From positions 1 through 64,000 of the forward strand of contig MNCI01003010.1 of assembly GCA_015680685.1 (NCBI GenBank): a stretch of 64,000 bases of DNA, read 5' to 3'. The stretch is from Gnetum montanum (lineage: Eukaryota > Streptophyta > Gnetopsida > Gnetales > Gnetaceae). The notes below the pieces were generated by a model, which was not told the DNA's origin, did no database searches, and worked only from the letters and a program-made list of their open reading frames with translations. The first letter of the stretch is position 1. Each line of letters opens with the position of its first letter. Both the position numbers and the translations under genes were made by a program. Below, piece after piece: positions 24,515 through 36,425 of the stretch.

Positions 24515-24720
24515 CGCTGGGATCGACAGTTGATGCTGAGGGTTGAAACTATTTACGCCTACGCTGAGCCTTTATGTCGGAGTTTGAATCTCTACGCCGA
24601 TGCTTGAACCTCTACGCTCCGCGTCTACGCTGGGGTTTAGTTGTATACGTTCACGCTTACACTTATGCCAGGGTTTAGCAGATTATGCTTACGCTCAGAT
24701 TTTATGCTCGAAATGCAATA
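24515..24720 (-). promoter_or_regulatory. 5' flank of RT-C antisense gene with ACGC words
   Basis: Immediately upstream of the antisense ATG (24500) are repeated TCTACGCTG, TTTACGCC and TACGCTC words. A TATATAAAGG-like stretch lies on the minus strand near 24740. This is a candidate promoter by position; no start site is shown. Confidence 0.5.
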
Positions 24721-24959
24721 ACAAATGACATCCCCCCCCTTTATATAGTGCTCCATCGTTGTTACTGCCGCTGCTGCTGCCGCCGCCTCGCGGTTTGTCA
24801 TTTTTGCCTCTTTTTACGTTTTTTTACTTATTTTAATTGAAATTTGCTCAAAAATAATAAATAATATATATATATCTAAAATAAAATAAAAATTACTACA
24901 TCCCGGTTCCCCTGTGAACGCCATTTCACATGTTTACACCGAACATTCCAGCGCAAACA

Positions 24960-25325
24960 ACGTTACCACCCGGTATGGCCTTAAACTACCATGATGGCCC
25001 AGTAAGGCCCTAAACTACCACATACAAATCCCATTCAGCTTGGTAAGGCATTAAACTGCCACCTACAGATTACGTTTGGCCCGGTAAGGCCCTAAACTGC
25101 CACATACAAATCCCATTCGGCCAGGTAAGGCGTTAAACTGCCACCTGCGGATCCCGTTTGGCCCGGTAAGACGTTAAACTGCCACCTACGGATTACGTTT
25201 GGCCCGGTAAGGCGTTAAACTATCACCTACAGATTACGTTTGGCCTAGTAAGGTGCTAAACTGCAACCCACGGCCCGGTATGGCCTTAAATTGCCATGCA
25301 TCCCGGTGTGACGATAAACCACCAT
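24960..25325 (+). repeat. TAAACT array before RT-C pol
   Basis: Ten or so tandem units of about 35-40 bases with the core GGCCCGGTAAGGCGTTAAAC followed by TGCCACCTACGGATTACGTT. It lies between the antisense promoter and the pol acceptor. Confidence 0.88.
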
Positions 25326-25386
25326 CATGCATGTACACATAATTTAAATTGCCAAAGAACATAGAACGATACCCATTAGCTCATTC

Positions 25387-25407
25387 TGCCCTCCATTTAT
25401 TAGCAGG
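25387..25407 (+). promoter_or_regulatory. Probable splice acceptor before RT-C pol
   Basis: A pyrimidine-rich stretch runs into TTATTAGCAG followed by GAGCAA, 11 bases before the first pol ATG. Similar acceptors precede pol in RT-D (CATTGGCAG, 54449) and RT-B (GGTTTTGCAG, 32638). An intron between pro and RT is established for Ogre elements. A matching donor at the gag-pro end is plausible in RT-A (AATG then GTTAAG) but lost in RT-C. Confidence 0.5.
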
Positions 25408-28400
25408 AGCAACCCTGATGGATTGTCAGTATCTAACCACACCGTTAATCATTGATGGACCATATGGCAACATTGCAAGGGACATCGACATAAACCTTAT
25501 CCACTTAAGTTCATCAATGGACGATGCAGTCATAGCCTCAACATAACAAACGATAGATAACTACAAAGGTATGACAAAACCCCTTGACATAGAAGCCGAA
25601 AATATCACCGAAGACCCGTTGGCCGAAACCCCCATCACCATGCCCGATGGGGAAATTAAAATATTAAAATTAAGCATATTACTACAACTGCAACGGGCCA
25701 GAGACATTGAGGATGTGCTTAGGAACAACATTAAAGCATTTGCTTGGTCATACACGGACATGCCCGGATTAGATCCTCAAATTGTCCAGCATAACATTAT
25801 CCTTGATCTGAAATTGAGGCCAGTAAAATAAAAGGCACGAAAGGCTAAACCCGAGGTGGCATTGGTAGTCTGCAATGAGATCACCAAGGTTTATCAGGCT
25901 AGTTTCATTCAGGCTGTTGATTACGCCGAGTGGGTATCCAACATGGTCATTGTCCTGAAAAAGAACAGAAGCATTTGCTTATGCATTGACTTCTGGGATT
26001 TAAATGTTGCAACCATAAAAGATGATTTTTCCCTACCTAGCATAGATCAACTTGTTGACTTGACTACTAGGCACACCCTATTATCTTTTATGGATGGCTT
26101 TTTATGATACAACCATATACGTATTAACCCGGAGCATCAGCTCCGGACTACCTTTATGACGCCATGGGGAACCTTCTGTTATACGATGATGCCCTTCGGC
26201 CTCAAGAACGTTGGGGCCACGTATCAAAGGGCGATGACATTCATCTTTAGCGATTACATGCTACACTCGCTCAATGATTATGTGGACGATATTGTGGTTA
26301 AATTGAAGATATCACAACAACATGTACAAGATCTTGACTTAGTACTAAAACGTTGTTTAAAATATGAACTGATACTTAACCCAAAGAAATGAGTCTTCGA
26401 TGTCAAAACAGGAAAAATGCTTGGATTCATAGCCTTGGAAGCAGGGATACGAGTAGACCCCGATAAGGTTAAGGCCATAACAAACCTAAAACCACCTGGG
26501 AACCTTACCGAACTTCAAGGTCTACAAGGTAGATTATAGTTTATCAGGCGTTTCATAGAGAAACTAACAGACAAGTTAAAACCTATGAATCACTTGTTGT
26601 GCAAGAACGTCCATTTTGAATGAACTCTGCAGTGCCAAGAAGCATTTGATAATATTAAAATGGCACTTGCCCGGCTGCCCACGGTTTATCCACCTCGAAA
26701 TGATAAACCATTTTACATCTACCTCGCCACTTCAGATTTGTTAATCGCATCTATGCTTTGCCAGAAACAAGATGACAGAACTGAAGTTCCTATATATTAT
26801 TTAAGCCATGCATTAGTTGCCCATGAGAAAAAGTATAACGACGTGGAGAGGTCATGTTTAGCTTTGGTCTTTTCTTTAAGAAAATGGTGACATTTCCTCT
26901 TCCATAACCAAGTTAACATAATATGCAAGGATAATGTGCTCAGAGCCATCACAGGAAATATTTATGAAACAAGTCGGATAGCCCGTTGGAAAGCCATGAT
27001 AGCTGAGTTTGACCTGCATTACATAGCACAATCATCAGTTAAGGGTCAAGCCATAGCAAATCAAATGGCCACGTCACCAACGCATGATCGAGCAACAATA
27101 GAGCCAGAATTCCTGGATGAGAATGTAAGCATAATAGACATAGTGCCCAATGACTACGATGTCATTCTAAACTTTGATGGAGCATCCACCTCTCGAGGAG
27201 GAAGTGTTGCCGTTGTCATCACCTATCCCTCCAGGGAGATCCGACCCTTTGCTTATCATTTCAACTTTCGCTATACCAATAACATAGCAGAGTACGAAGG
27301 TCTTGTTAGAGGTCTCGCGACAGCATTGGCTTTAGACATCACACGGCTTGTGGTCAAAGGAGACTTGCAACTAGTCTTAAACCAAGTCATAGATGTTTAT
27401 ACATGTAAAGCCCAACATTTACAATCATACTATGACTTGGCAAAACACTTAATGAGGCGATTTGAAAATATCGATGTGCAACATGTCTCTAGAAATGATA
27501 ATACCATTGCAGATGCGTCAGCCACATTAGCGTTAAACATATCGCCAGACATGTTCTATACACTACCAAGCTCCATAATCAGTTGTGCCAAACCACATTA
27601 GCGTTAAACATATTGCCAGACATGTTCTATACACTACCAAGCTCTATAATCAGTTGTGCCAAACCAATAATCGATACTCTTGACATGTTGCCGATTGCAT
27701 CTGTTAGTACAACACGCACGATAGAATGGTATGATGATATAAAAGAATACCTTCTACGTGGAGAAACTCCATGACATCTAACAAATGCATAAAAGGATGT
27801 AGTACGAAAATGTTCTCGACAATATACCCTAGTAGGGGACACATTGTGTCATAGATCCTACGAAGGCATATTGCTAACATGCATTGGTAGTACCGATGCC
27901 CAAAATATCGTTGAGCAGGTGCATGAGGGACTATGCGGAGGACACATAGCATCAAAAGCCATGACAACAAAGATAAGATGCTTAGGCTATTATTGGCCAC
28001 ACATGTAGTATGATTGTCTCTCCAAAGCTAAAACATGTAGTACCTGTCAAAGACACAGTAATCTAATCCATGTCCCACCAAATGAGTTGCATACAACACA
28101 AATCACATGGCCCTTTCAAAAGTGGGGGTTGGACCTTATCGGCCCAATAACACCCTCATCTTCTGCAGGGCATAGTTTCATCATAACCGCAATAGAATAT
28201 TTCACGAAGTCGGTAGAAGTTGTTCCCCTTCGCAAGACTACATCTAAACATGTGTGCAATTTCATTCTCGAAAATATTGTAACCCGTGTTGGCATTCCCT
28301 TGACAATCATCACTGACAACGGGCCACAATTTAGCAGTGCTGAAACCAAGACCTTTTGTGAAAGTCTAGGGATCAAACACTTGTTTTCATCCCCTTACTA

Positions 28401-28965
28401 CCCACAGAGAAATGGGCAAGCAGAGGCAACAAACAAAACGATTATTACAATACTTAAAAGGATGCTTACCCAAAGTAAGAGCAGATGGCACGAATAATTG
28501 GTATACGCATTGTGGGCATACCGTACTACGCATCGAAATTCAACAGGTAAAATACCATATAGTCTTGTTTATGGTTCACAAGCTGTTTTACCTCTGGAAT
28601 TACAGGTACCATCTTTAAGGATCACACTTTTCGGACTCCTCGACAAAGGACAAAACAATGATTTGCGCATCATTGACCTGGACTCAGCGGAGGAGGAATG
28701 CATACGTGCACTTGATTAGATTGAGTGGTACCAAAAATAGCAACAGCAATACCATCGGCATGACATTCATAAGCACCCTATGAAAGAAGGCGACCTTGTA
28801 CTTAAGGCCATTCGGGAACACCAAGACAAATTCTCAGCCAACTGGGAAGGGCCTTACTTGGTAACCAAAGCATATGACAATGAAGCGTTCAAGTTAGCTG
28901 ATATGGAAGGGAATGAGCTTGCCAATCCAACCAATCACTTGTTCCTAAAACTGTTCCACATTTGA
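25407..28965 (+). pseudogene. pol: RT-C pol (RT, RNase H, second RNase H, integrase)
   Basis: One frame to 27597, then a 71-base duplication shifts it. RT motifs include WVSNMV, CIDFWDLN, DDFSLPSIDQ, FMTPWGTF, PFGLKN and YVDD (26279-26290). The first RNase H has lost its first Asp (IYLATSD) as in Tat elements. The second RNase H (about 27165-27560) has FDGAST, NIAEYEGL, GDLQLV and NTIADA. Integrase has the His/Cys finger (VHEG, GGH, CSTC), Asp at 28132, Asp at 28315 and Glu at 28423, spaced as DD35E, and the C-terminal WEGPYLVTKAY module. About 15 stops are spread over it. It would copy RNA to DNA and insert it. The first Met is at 25418. Confidence 0.93.
27525..27666 (+). repeat. 71-base tandem duplication inside RT-C pol
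   Basis: Bases 27525-27595 are repeated at 27596-27666 with two differences. Because 71 is not a multiple of three, the duplication breaks the frame just after the second RNase H. RT-D and RT-B lack it. Confidence 0.9.
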
Positions 28966-29014
28966 GTACAAACTCAAGTACGTGCGAGTCCTGGAGTCAC
29001 AACTATTAACTGAT

Positions 29015-29360
29015 ACCACAGCTCATCCTAGAATCATGACGTTAAACTGATATCATAGAACAATCCTGGATTATGACTTAAAACTGATACCACAGCTTGT
29101 CCCAGCATCATGACAATAAAATGATACCACATAGTGTTTGCAATGACGATAAACTAACACCCGTCCGGCATGACAGTAAACTGCCACCGTTGCATTCACC
29201 AGAGTTCGCTAAGACTATAAACTGGTTTGCCTCTTCATGGTCCGCTAAGACTAGAAACTGGCAATGTAACATCCACCACAACGCTAAACAGGAAATGTCC
29301 AACGGGTCATGAGATAAAACTAACCCATGATAGTCCGCTAAGACTATAAAATTGCAACTC
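29015..29360 (+). repeat. TAAACT array after RT-C pol
   Basis: About ten degenerate units of the types ATGACAGTAAACTGCCAC, ATGACTTAAAACTGATACC and AAGACTATAAACTGG begin within 60 bases of the pol stop. Confidence 0.78.
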
Positions 29361-29568
29361 CATCTCTGGTTCCTCAATCTGCGGCCACATTCAAACTTCA
29401 TCAGAATCACTACATCGCCTACCATCAAACGATCCTACCAACATTGCTGCCATTCATATACAGTGCCTGAAATCTCCTCCAGTGTCTTTGTTCCATCTGT
29501 AGCTATTTAAGTCTAAGCTTGCGTATTCACTCACGGTTTTCTTGTCTCCTTAGAGTTGTGTTTGCAGG

Positions 29569-29637
29569 ATGACACTTAGAGGTTTTCGCACAAGAATGCA
29601 CTTCGTCATAAGCAGCAAGATGAGACATTGTTCATAG
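29569..29637 (+). other. Short ORF behind an acceptor-like site, RT-C 3' region
   Basis: MTLRGFRTRMHFV... (22 codons) starts one base after a pyrimidine-rich TTGTGTTTGCAG. RT-D has the same acceptor and a longer frame beginning MTPRGVHTRMYF (58644-58904). It may be a spliced 3' exon or simply a conserved 3' element; function unknown. Confidence 0.35.
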
Positions 29638-30391
29638 CACACATGGCAAGACTAAATCAAACCGTTCACTAGTACATCCCCATTTCCCGATATATTCCCT
29701 ATCTATTCACCGACACACTCTACTCGGCCACGCCTCTGATACACCCAGTACATCGCATGTTGTTACACACTGTAACACTTTAAAGCAGTTGCAACACACA
29801 ACATAGCACTTGAGCATGAGTACAAGATCAAAGCAAAGATCCTAAAAAAAACAGCAATCAAGACCCTTGGCACTTCCCATATAAGCCCCAAGTGGGAAGG
29901 TAGTTGTCTTGGAACCAAGTACTCATGTCAAAAACAATCAAGAAATATCCAGTTGCATGGCTTTGGCTCTCCGCCAACAGGTTCCCCCAAAGAAGGGTCC
30001 TGTTCCTCTAAAGAATGCAATGCATCATCACGTGGCTTTGGTCTTACCAACAAGTCCTCTTGGACACTAACCAAGAGTCTTGTTCCGCCAAAGGACGCAC
30101 ATCGCATGTCTGGATTCCGAGTCTGCTAAATAATGGCTATTGACAAGGATCAGCATGACACACACCAAAGCATCCCCTTTACCAAGAACAATCTCTTGGT
30201 CAGTTCCCAATCCTCACAATCTCCATTTCCATATCCAGATGCAAATTTTACTTCTCTAAATCTCATGTACTATGGAACATGGTGTGATGATGTCTAGTCA
30301 AGTGACAACCGACAAAGTCTCTCTCAAGTTGCTTGTGGTGTTTTGCACTTCTTTGTCGACGCTTCTTGGGTTGATTCCTCCAAGCGTCAAC
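29638..30391 (+). other. Conserved 3' noncoding block of RT-C
   Basis: No gene. From about 29860 it contains repeated phrases (CGTGGCTTTGG, CCAAAGAATGCA, ACAAGAGTCTTGTTCC-like) that align with RT-D 58980-59539, so it is a shared untranslated block before the polypurine tract. Confidence 0.65.
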
Positions 30392-30404
30392 AAAGAGGGG
30401 CCAA
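30392..30404 (+). other. RT-C polypurine tract
   Basis: AAAGAGGGGCCAA directly precedes the 3' LTR start TGAAACACC. The same tract precedes the RT-B (37600) and RT-D (59540) 3' LTRs. Confidence 0.85.
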
Positions 30405-31641
30405 TGAAACACCACAAAATTTCGAGCTTAGTACTTCTCCAACAAGAAGCATGTCCCTAGGATCCACAGACCACCACGGCTACACCTAGCATCAAACATG
30501 GCAACTTCGGGGATCAAAATACTTAATCTTAACTAAGTATGCATTCTCAGCATATACGCCCAGTGTATACGCCCAAGTCTACATTCTAAGCGTATACGCC
30601 CAACGTATACGCTCAAAGTTCACATTCACAATGTATATCTCCAGTGTATACACTCAAGCTCACAGCGTATACGCCTGATGTTCATAGCGTATATGTCCAG
30701 CATATACGCTCAAGCTCACAGCGTATACGCCTGATGTTCATAGTGTACATGACCAGCGTACACACACGTCCAACTTGTACGATTGATGTATATGCCCGGC
30801 ATGAAATCCCCAAAGACGGCATGGAAACAGCACTGCAGAGCAAGATTTGGCACAAGGAAGCAACCATCAGCGTATACACCAACATCCATCAGCATATACA
30901 CCCACCAGATACAGTGTATACGCCTAGCGTATACGCCCAACGTATACACCTAGCAAATGTAACATATTTTACACTTATAAATTTTATGCTTTTGCACCCA
31001 GTCAATGCACCACGTGTCACCCAACCCGAGTCTAACGTCAAAACCTGTATAAAAGCCTAAGTTTTTACTAGATCAAGGGTTGGTTGGCAAATTCTAGAGT
31101 GCACCAGAGAGCAAAGACACTGAGAACCAGAGTAAGAAACCTTGTACGCTGGACAACGCTGTACGTTGAGCATATAGCCTCTACGCTGGGCCTACAGTGT
31201 GAACCAGCCCACAGTCATCCTTGCATTCACCAGGGTTTTCTGTCCGCCTTGTGTCCCAGCCACAACTGCATTAGACCGGTGCATTGTACTCTCATTTTGA
31301 AATGCCATTGTTACATTTTCTTCCTAAAATCGTTTACAGTTTGCATTAATTGTTGCATGTATTCTATTTATGCTCATTTACGTCTACGCTCTGTTCGCAT
31401 CAGTTATGCTTTTTACGCTCTAATTTACGCCTGTTATGCTGTTTACGTATAACCCAACGTATAGCACTTCGGTGTACGTTCGGGGAAATCCTTGTCTAAT
31501 CCATGTGCGGACCACTCAAGGTACTCTGTCTTCGTTCATTCCAGCTCACCCTCAGGTGAAGGTAGAGTCTTCTGTGCATGTCCTGTGATCCCCCGATTTC
31601 TATTTCCTTCCAGCCAGAGACCGATGATTTTGGACGGTACA
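30405..31641 (+). repeat. RT-C 3' LTR
   Basis: TGAAACACC...GGTACA, 1,237 bases, matching 13291-14514. It contains the palindrome array (30540-30960) and TATA box (31048-31054). RT-B sequence resumes right after it. Confidence 0.93.
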
Positions 31642-32058
31642 AAAACCGTTATGGGCAAGACAATAGAACCCTATTTATACTACATAAGGGTATGGTACCT
31701 AGACTCCTCCAGTTATGCATTGCATTCACACAGTATTGCCCAAGACCACCCTAACCCTTGCGACTGCGCAAGGTCTATCTCTGACAATGGCGATAGGGGT
31801 AATATCACAAAACTACAATAGCTTAGCCCATGCAACCAGGTATCAACACCCAACATAAGACACATCTTTGAAATAGGTACAATTACGACGCCATAACAAA
31901 ACCAATAACAATCATGTAGGAGGGTAAAAGGTGATTGACTGAGCAAGTGGAGTAGCCTCCTGCGTTTCGACCTTGGTCTTCGAAACCCGCTACAAACTCT
32001 CCTGCACTTCATTAATCTTTGCCAATTTGACATGTTTGCCTTTGGCCTTCGGCGCCAT
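31642..32058 (-). pseudogene. RT-B antisense gene, exon 1 and start of intron 1
   Basis: The minus strand from 32058 reads MAPKAKGKHVKLAKINEVQ then one stop and a Lys/Glu-rich run to about 31900. It resembles the basic starts of the RT-C (MGKGKEVEG) and RT-D (MGRQEKQ) antisense genes. The rest, down to the RT-C boundary, is intron. Bases 31738-31836 are similar to 13195-13290 on the other side of RT-C. The exon 1 donor was not identified. Confidence 0.55.
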
Positions 32059-32638
32059 GGTTACGACTGAACAACCTTTGCAAAACCATCTGTTTACGCT
32101 TTACTTCTACTTTCCTTCTGCTATAGCCTAATTCAAATCTACAATGTCTCCAGTCTATTTTGAGGACAAACCATCGACTTATAAATGGATTGGTTGAAAC
32201 TAACTGTTTCCATATCCAACTAAATGCGGAATTTTCCCAAAACGCAGGTATCTCAGTGCGACATGAAGCATGAAGATCGCAACATTAATCGCGTAGATAT
32301 CCTATAGATTACAGTTTGAAAAGTCCCTAAACTAACTCATAGCTTATCGTCTCGTAATCCAGTCGCATTAACTATGGTCTACACAAAATTCTAAATTAGC
32401 TGTCTTGACATGCTAGATGCACCATGTTACACCTTCCATCATAGTTCATAGAAATATTATGGTAACGCCTAGGAAATCGAGCTTACTGCTTTCTCACAAA
32501 TCACACATATGGTAACGATCCACTAAGACCTTAAACTGGCAACCTTTTAACACACATCTCTAGAAAACCTTCTATTGTTTCAATAGATAAAACAAAAAAA
32601 ATGCAATGTAACAACCTCTTTTTTTGGCGGTTTTGCAG
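32059..32638 (+). other. RT-B spacer between antisense gene and pol
   Basis: No gene. It holds a lone TTTACGCTTTAC word near 32090, isolated TAAACT units (near 32330 and 32535), and a T-rich run into GGTTTTGCAG at 32638, the probable splice acceptor for pol. Confidence 0.55.
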
Positions 32639-32651
32639 GTCGACTCACAAA

Positions 32652-35600
32652 ATGGACGTAGCTTTACTTGCACCCCTAGCCGTAATAGGCTCATACAAGG
32701 AAACTATTAGATAGCTCAACCTTGCACTGATAGGAACTAATGCTTCCCTCTGCAACGTGACCATAGCAACATCGAAAATATCCCCAGATTAGCCAGAACA
32801 TTTGGCCCGAACCCTAGACATGGAGGCTAGTGATGTGACCGAGGATTCCCTCACTGAGGTCCCTATGGTTACGCATAAAGGAGGAAGCAAAAATCTGAAA
32901 GTTAGTTATCTCCTTGACCAACAAATGCAAAGCGACATATTTCAAGTGCTCCAAAATAACGTTGCAGTATTTGCATGGTCATACGAAGACATGCCAGGTT
33001 TAGACCCAAGACTAATACAACACAACATAATTTTAGACTCGCATATCAAAGTAGTTAAACAGAAAGCACAGAAGATTAAGCCTGAAATCACGCTAGCAGT
33101 ACGTGACAAAATCACTAAGCTGTATTAGGCTGGTTTCATTCGTGCGGTTGATTATTCAGACTGGGTGTCGAATATCGTAGTTGTCTCCAAGAAAACAAGA
33201 GGAATATGTATCTGTATAGACTTCCGCGATCTGAACAAGGCCACGATTAAAGACAACTTCCCATTACTGAGTATCGACCAACTTATCGATACAACAACTA
33301 GCCACGCATTACTATCCTTTATGGATGGGTTTTCAGGCTATAATCAAATTCTTATCAACCTAGAACACCAACTAACTACGCTTTCATGACCCCTTGGGGA
33401 ACTTTCTATTACACCATGATGCCTTTCAGGCTAAAAAATGCTGGAGCAACTTATCAATGCACCATGATATACATCTTTAGCAATTACCTCTTAGAGAGAT
33501 TGAACGACTATGTAAATGACATAGCTGTTAAATCTAAGAAGTCGGAAGATCACCCAGAAGACCTAGAGTTAATCCTTAAATGATGTCTCAGGCATGACCT
33601 ACGACTTAACCCAAGAAAATATGTATTCGAAGTCAAAATCGGGCACATGTTGGGGTTTGTGGTATTGGAGACTGGCATCCTAGTTGACCCCGATAAGGTT
33701 AAAGCCATCGGTAATCTAGCATCACCTACAAACCTCAAGGAACTACGTGGGTTGCAAGGTAGGTTGCAATTCATCAAACGATTCATCTCGAAGTTAACGG
33801 ATAAGTTACACCCCATGCAACATTTGCTTAAGAAAGGGGTTAACTTTGAATGGACCAAAAACTGTCAATGTGCATTTGACAATCTAAAGAAAGAGCTGTT
33901 ACATTTGCCAATGGTTTTCCCACCATAAAGGGATCAGCCTTTCTACATTTATCTGGCAAGTTTAGATGTGTCTATAGTTGTGTTGTTGTGCTAAAGAAGG
34001 GATGAAGGGTCGGAAGTCCATATCTATTATCTAAGTCATGCCTTATTTGCGTACGAAACATGGTACAATGAAGTAGAGTGTAACTATTTGGCATTGGTGT
34101 TCACGTTAAAAAAGTGTAGGTACTATCTTTTCCATAGCTAGTCAATATAATCTGCAAGAACAACATTCTGCAGACCATCACAAACAATTTATACGAGAGC
34201 AGTAGGATAGCTCACTAGAAAGCCATCACAGCAGAATTTGACTTGCATTATGTTGGCCAATCTTCCATGAAAGGCCAAGCGATAGTTGACCAGCTTGCAA
34301 CATCACCTGTTAATGATCAAGTTGCGATAGAGCCTGAGTTTCCTAATGAACAGATACATAGTTTAAACCCTGTATCGACAGGCCTTGAAGTGACGTTATA
34401 CTTTGATGGAGCTTCGACTACTAGAGGTGGCAGTGCTACCACTGTCATTACGCTCTCCCCTGAGAATGTTCATCCATTGGCTTACTGCCTGGCATTTCCC
34501 TGTATGAACAATGTGGCAGAGTACGAGGGGCTCCTCAAGTGATTGTTGATAGCCAGGGCACTCAACATTCGACATCTGGAAATCTGAGGTGACTCGATGC
34601 TTGTCATTAATCAAATCATAGGGGTCTACGCCTACAAAGCTGTGCATCTACAACCCTATTGCGATATGGCTAAAGATCTCCTGAAACAATTCATGACAAC
34701 TAATGTCCAACACGTGCCACGTAATGAGAACACTATAGCCGATGCACTAGCCACATTGGCCTTAAACGTGCCACCACATTTGTTTGCCACTTGGCCCACT
34801 TTAATGATGGAATGTACAGACCCTGTCATTCGAGCAGTGCAAATTTCTTCTTTAAGCATAGTTGGAACGCCAGAATGGTATGACAACATTAAAGCCTACC
34901 TTCTACATGAGTTAAGACTTGCACAAAAAGACGTAATCCGCAAGCGTGCCCAGAAATATGTCATCATCAGAGATAGTACTCTCTGTAGATGCTCTTTTGA
35001 TGGAGTATTGCTAACCTATGTTAACAATGACCAAGCACAAAGAATAGTTAGCGAAGTCCATGAAGGACTATGCGGAGGACACATAGCCCCGCGAACCATG
35101 GCCGCTAAAATTAGACGCTTGGGGTATTACTGGCCGTACATGGAATGAGACTGCCTAACCAAGGTTAAGACATGTGACACATGCCAATGTTACGAAAATC
35201 TAATACACGTGTCACCAACTGAATTGCATACTACATAGATCACTTGGCCATTCCAAAAATGGGGACTAGACATCATAGGTCCCATCACGCCTAAGTCTTC
35301 CACAGAACATAGCTTCATTATTACCGCCACCGAGTATTTCACAAAGTGGGTCAAGGCTATTCCCCTACGAAAGATTACATCTCAACAAGTTTGCCATTTT
35401 ATCTTGGACAATATAGTAACTAGGTTTAGGCTTCCCATGATTATTGTGACCAACAAAGGGCCACAATTTAGTAGTACCAAAACCAAATCTTTCTGCATTA
35501 ACCTTGGCATTAAGAAATCTTTTTCTTCATCTTATTACCCACAAGAAAACATTCAAGCAGAGGCAACAAATAAGGTGGTTATCAATCTACTCAAGAAGAT

Positions 35601-36030
35601 GCTCAGTAACAACAAAAAACAATGGCATGAAAAAATCCTCTATGTGCTATGGGCCTATCGTACGACATGCAGAACAACTACCGATAGGACACCCTACAGC
35701 CTAGTCTATGGATCTGAACACAACGAGTCCAGAATTGTGGATTTAGACTCAGCAGAGGAGAAACGCATCCAGACGCTCGCCAACATCGAAAGGTATCAAG
35801 ATAGGTAGAAATAGAGGCATCATCACAACTTGCATCAACGACCAATCAAGAAAGGAGACTTGGTTCTCAAAGCCGTTCATGAACTAGTGAGAAAATTCTC
35901 TGCAAGCTGGGAAGGCCCTTTCCTGGTTGTTAACGCATATGGCAACGGAGCATTTAGGCTAACAGACATCAATGACAACGAATTCCTGAACCCGGTGAAT
36001 CATATGTACTTGAAGTGGTACCACATTTAA
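32652..36030 (+). pseudogene. pol: RT-B pol
   Basis: RT, RNase H, second RNase H and integrase are in Tat order, with two frameshifts (about 33385 and 34200) and a dozen stops. The RT active site reads YVND instead of YVDD (about 33512) and the second integrase Asp is Asn (IVTNKGPQF near 35450), so polymerase and integrase are both lost. The second RNase H keeps FDGAST, VAEYEGL, GDSMLV and NTIADA. About 16 residues between YGSE and the Asn-rich stretch near 35715 are deleted relative to RT-C. The C-terminal WEGPFLVVNAY module is present and the frame ends WYHI. It belongs with the gag-pro at 5988-8734 on the far side of RT-C. Confidence 0.92.
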
Positions 36031-36059
36031 ACATTGGCTTGGTTCAAACATAGGGTAAC

Positions 36060-36425
36060 AAACATTTTCTATGATGTAGAATTGGCAAGGTTGTACACAT
36101 CTGCTATGATGTAAAATTAGCATTTCTTGCACACATCTGCCACGATGCTAAACTGGCAAAGTTTTCGACCGTCCACCATGACGTGAAGCTAGCAAGGTAA
36201 GCATCTGTCTGCTGAGATGCTAAACTAGCACAGACTTGTCCCTAGGTCACGACACAAAACTGACACCCACAGCACAATCTGATGGGACCATAAACCATCT
36301 CTTCCATCGTCTGCTACGACGTAAAACTAGCAGGCTTTAGTCTGCCCAGACTTTAAACTAGGACCACGGTCTGCTGGGACTTAAAACCAGTAACAACGGT
36401 CCACCAAGACTTAAAATTGGAATCT
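36060..36425 (+). repeat. TAAACT array after RT-B pol
   Basis: About ten units such as ATGTAAAATTAGC, CACGATGCTAAACTGGC and AAGACTTAAAATTGG, each 25-40 bases apart, beginning right after the pol stop. Confidence 0.75.

Larger units (their letters stand above)
13291..31641 (+). mobile_element. RT-C, complete-length Tat-like element
   Basis: RT-C is the best-preserved copy. It has a 5' LTR (13291-14514), primer site (14520), leader, gag-pro (15313-19476), antisense gene (20054-24500, minus), pol (25407-28965), 3' noncoding block, polypurine tract (30392) and 3' LTR (30405-31641). It is inserted into intron 1 of the RT-B antisense gene. Flanks are GCAAC and AAAAC, so a 5-base target duplication is not clear. 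Frames are long but carry many stops, so the copy is inactive as it stands. Confidence 0.95.

Noticed and set aside
13286-31646. Five-base target duplication for RT-C
   Set aside because: GCAAC and AAAAC agree at only three of five positions.
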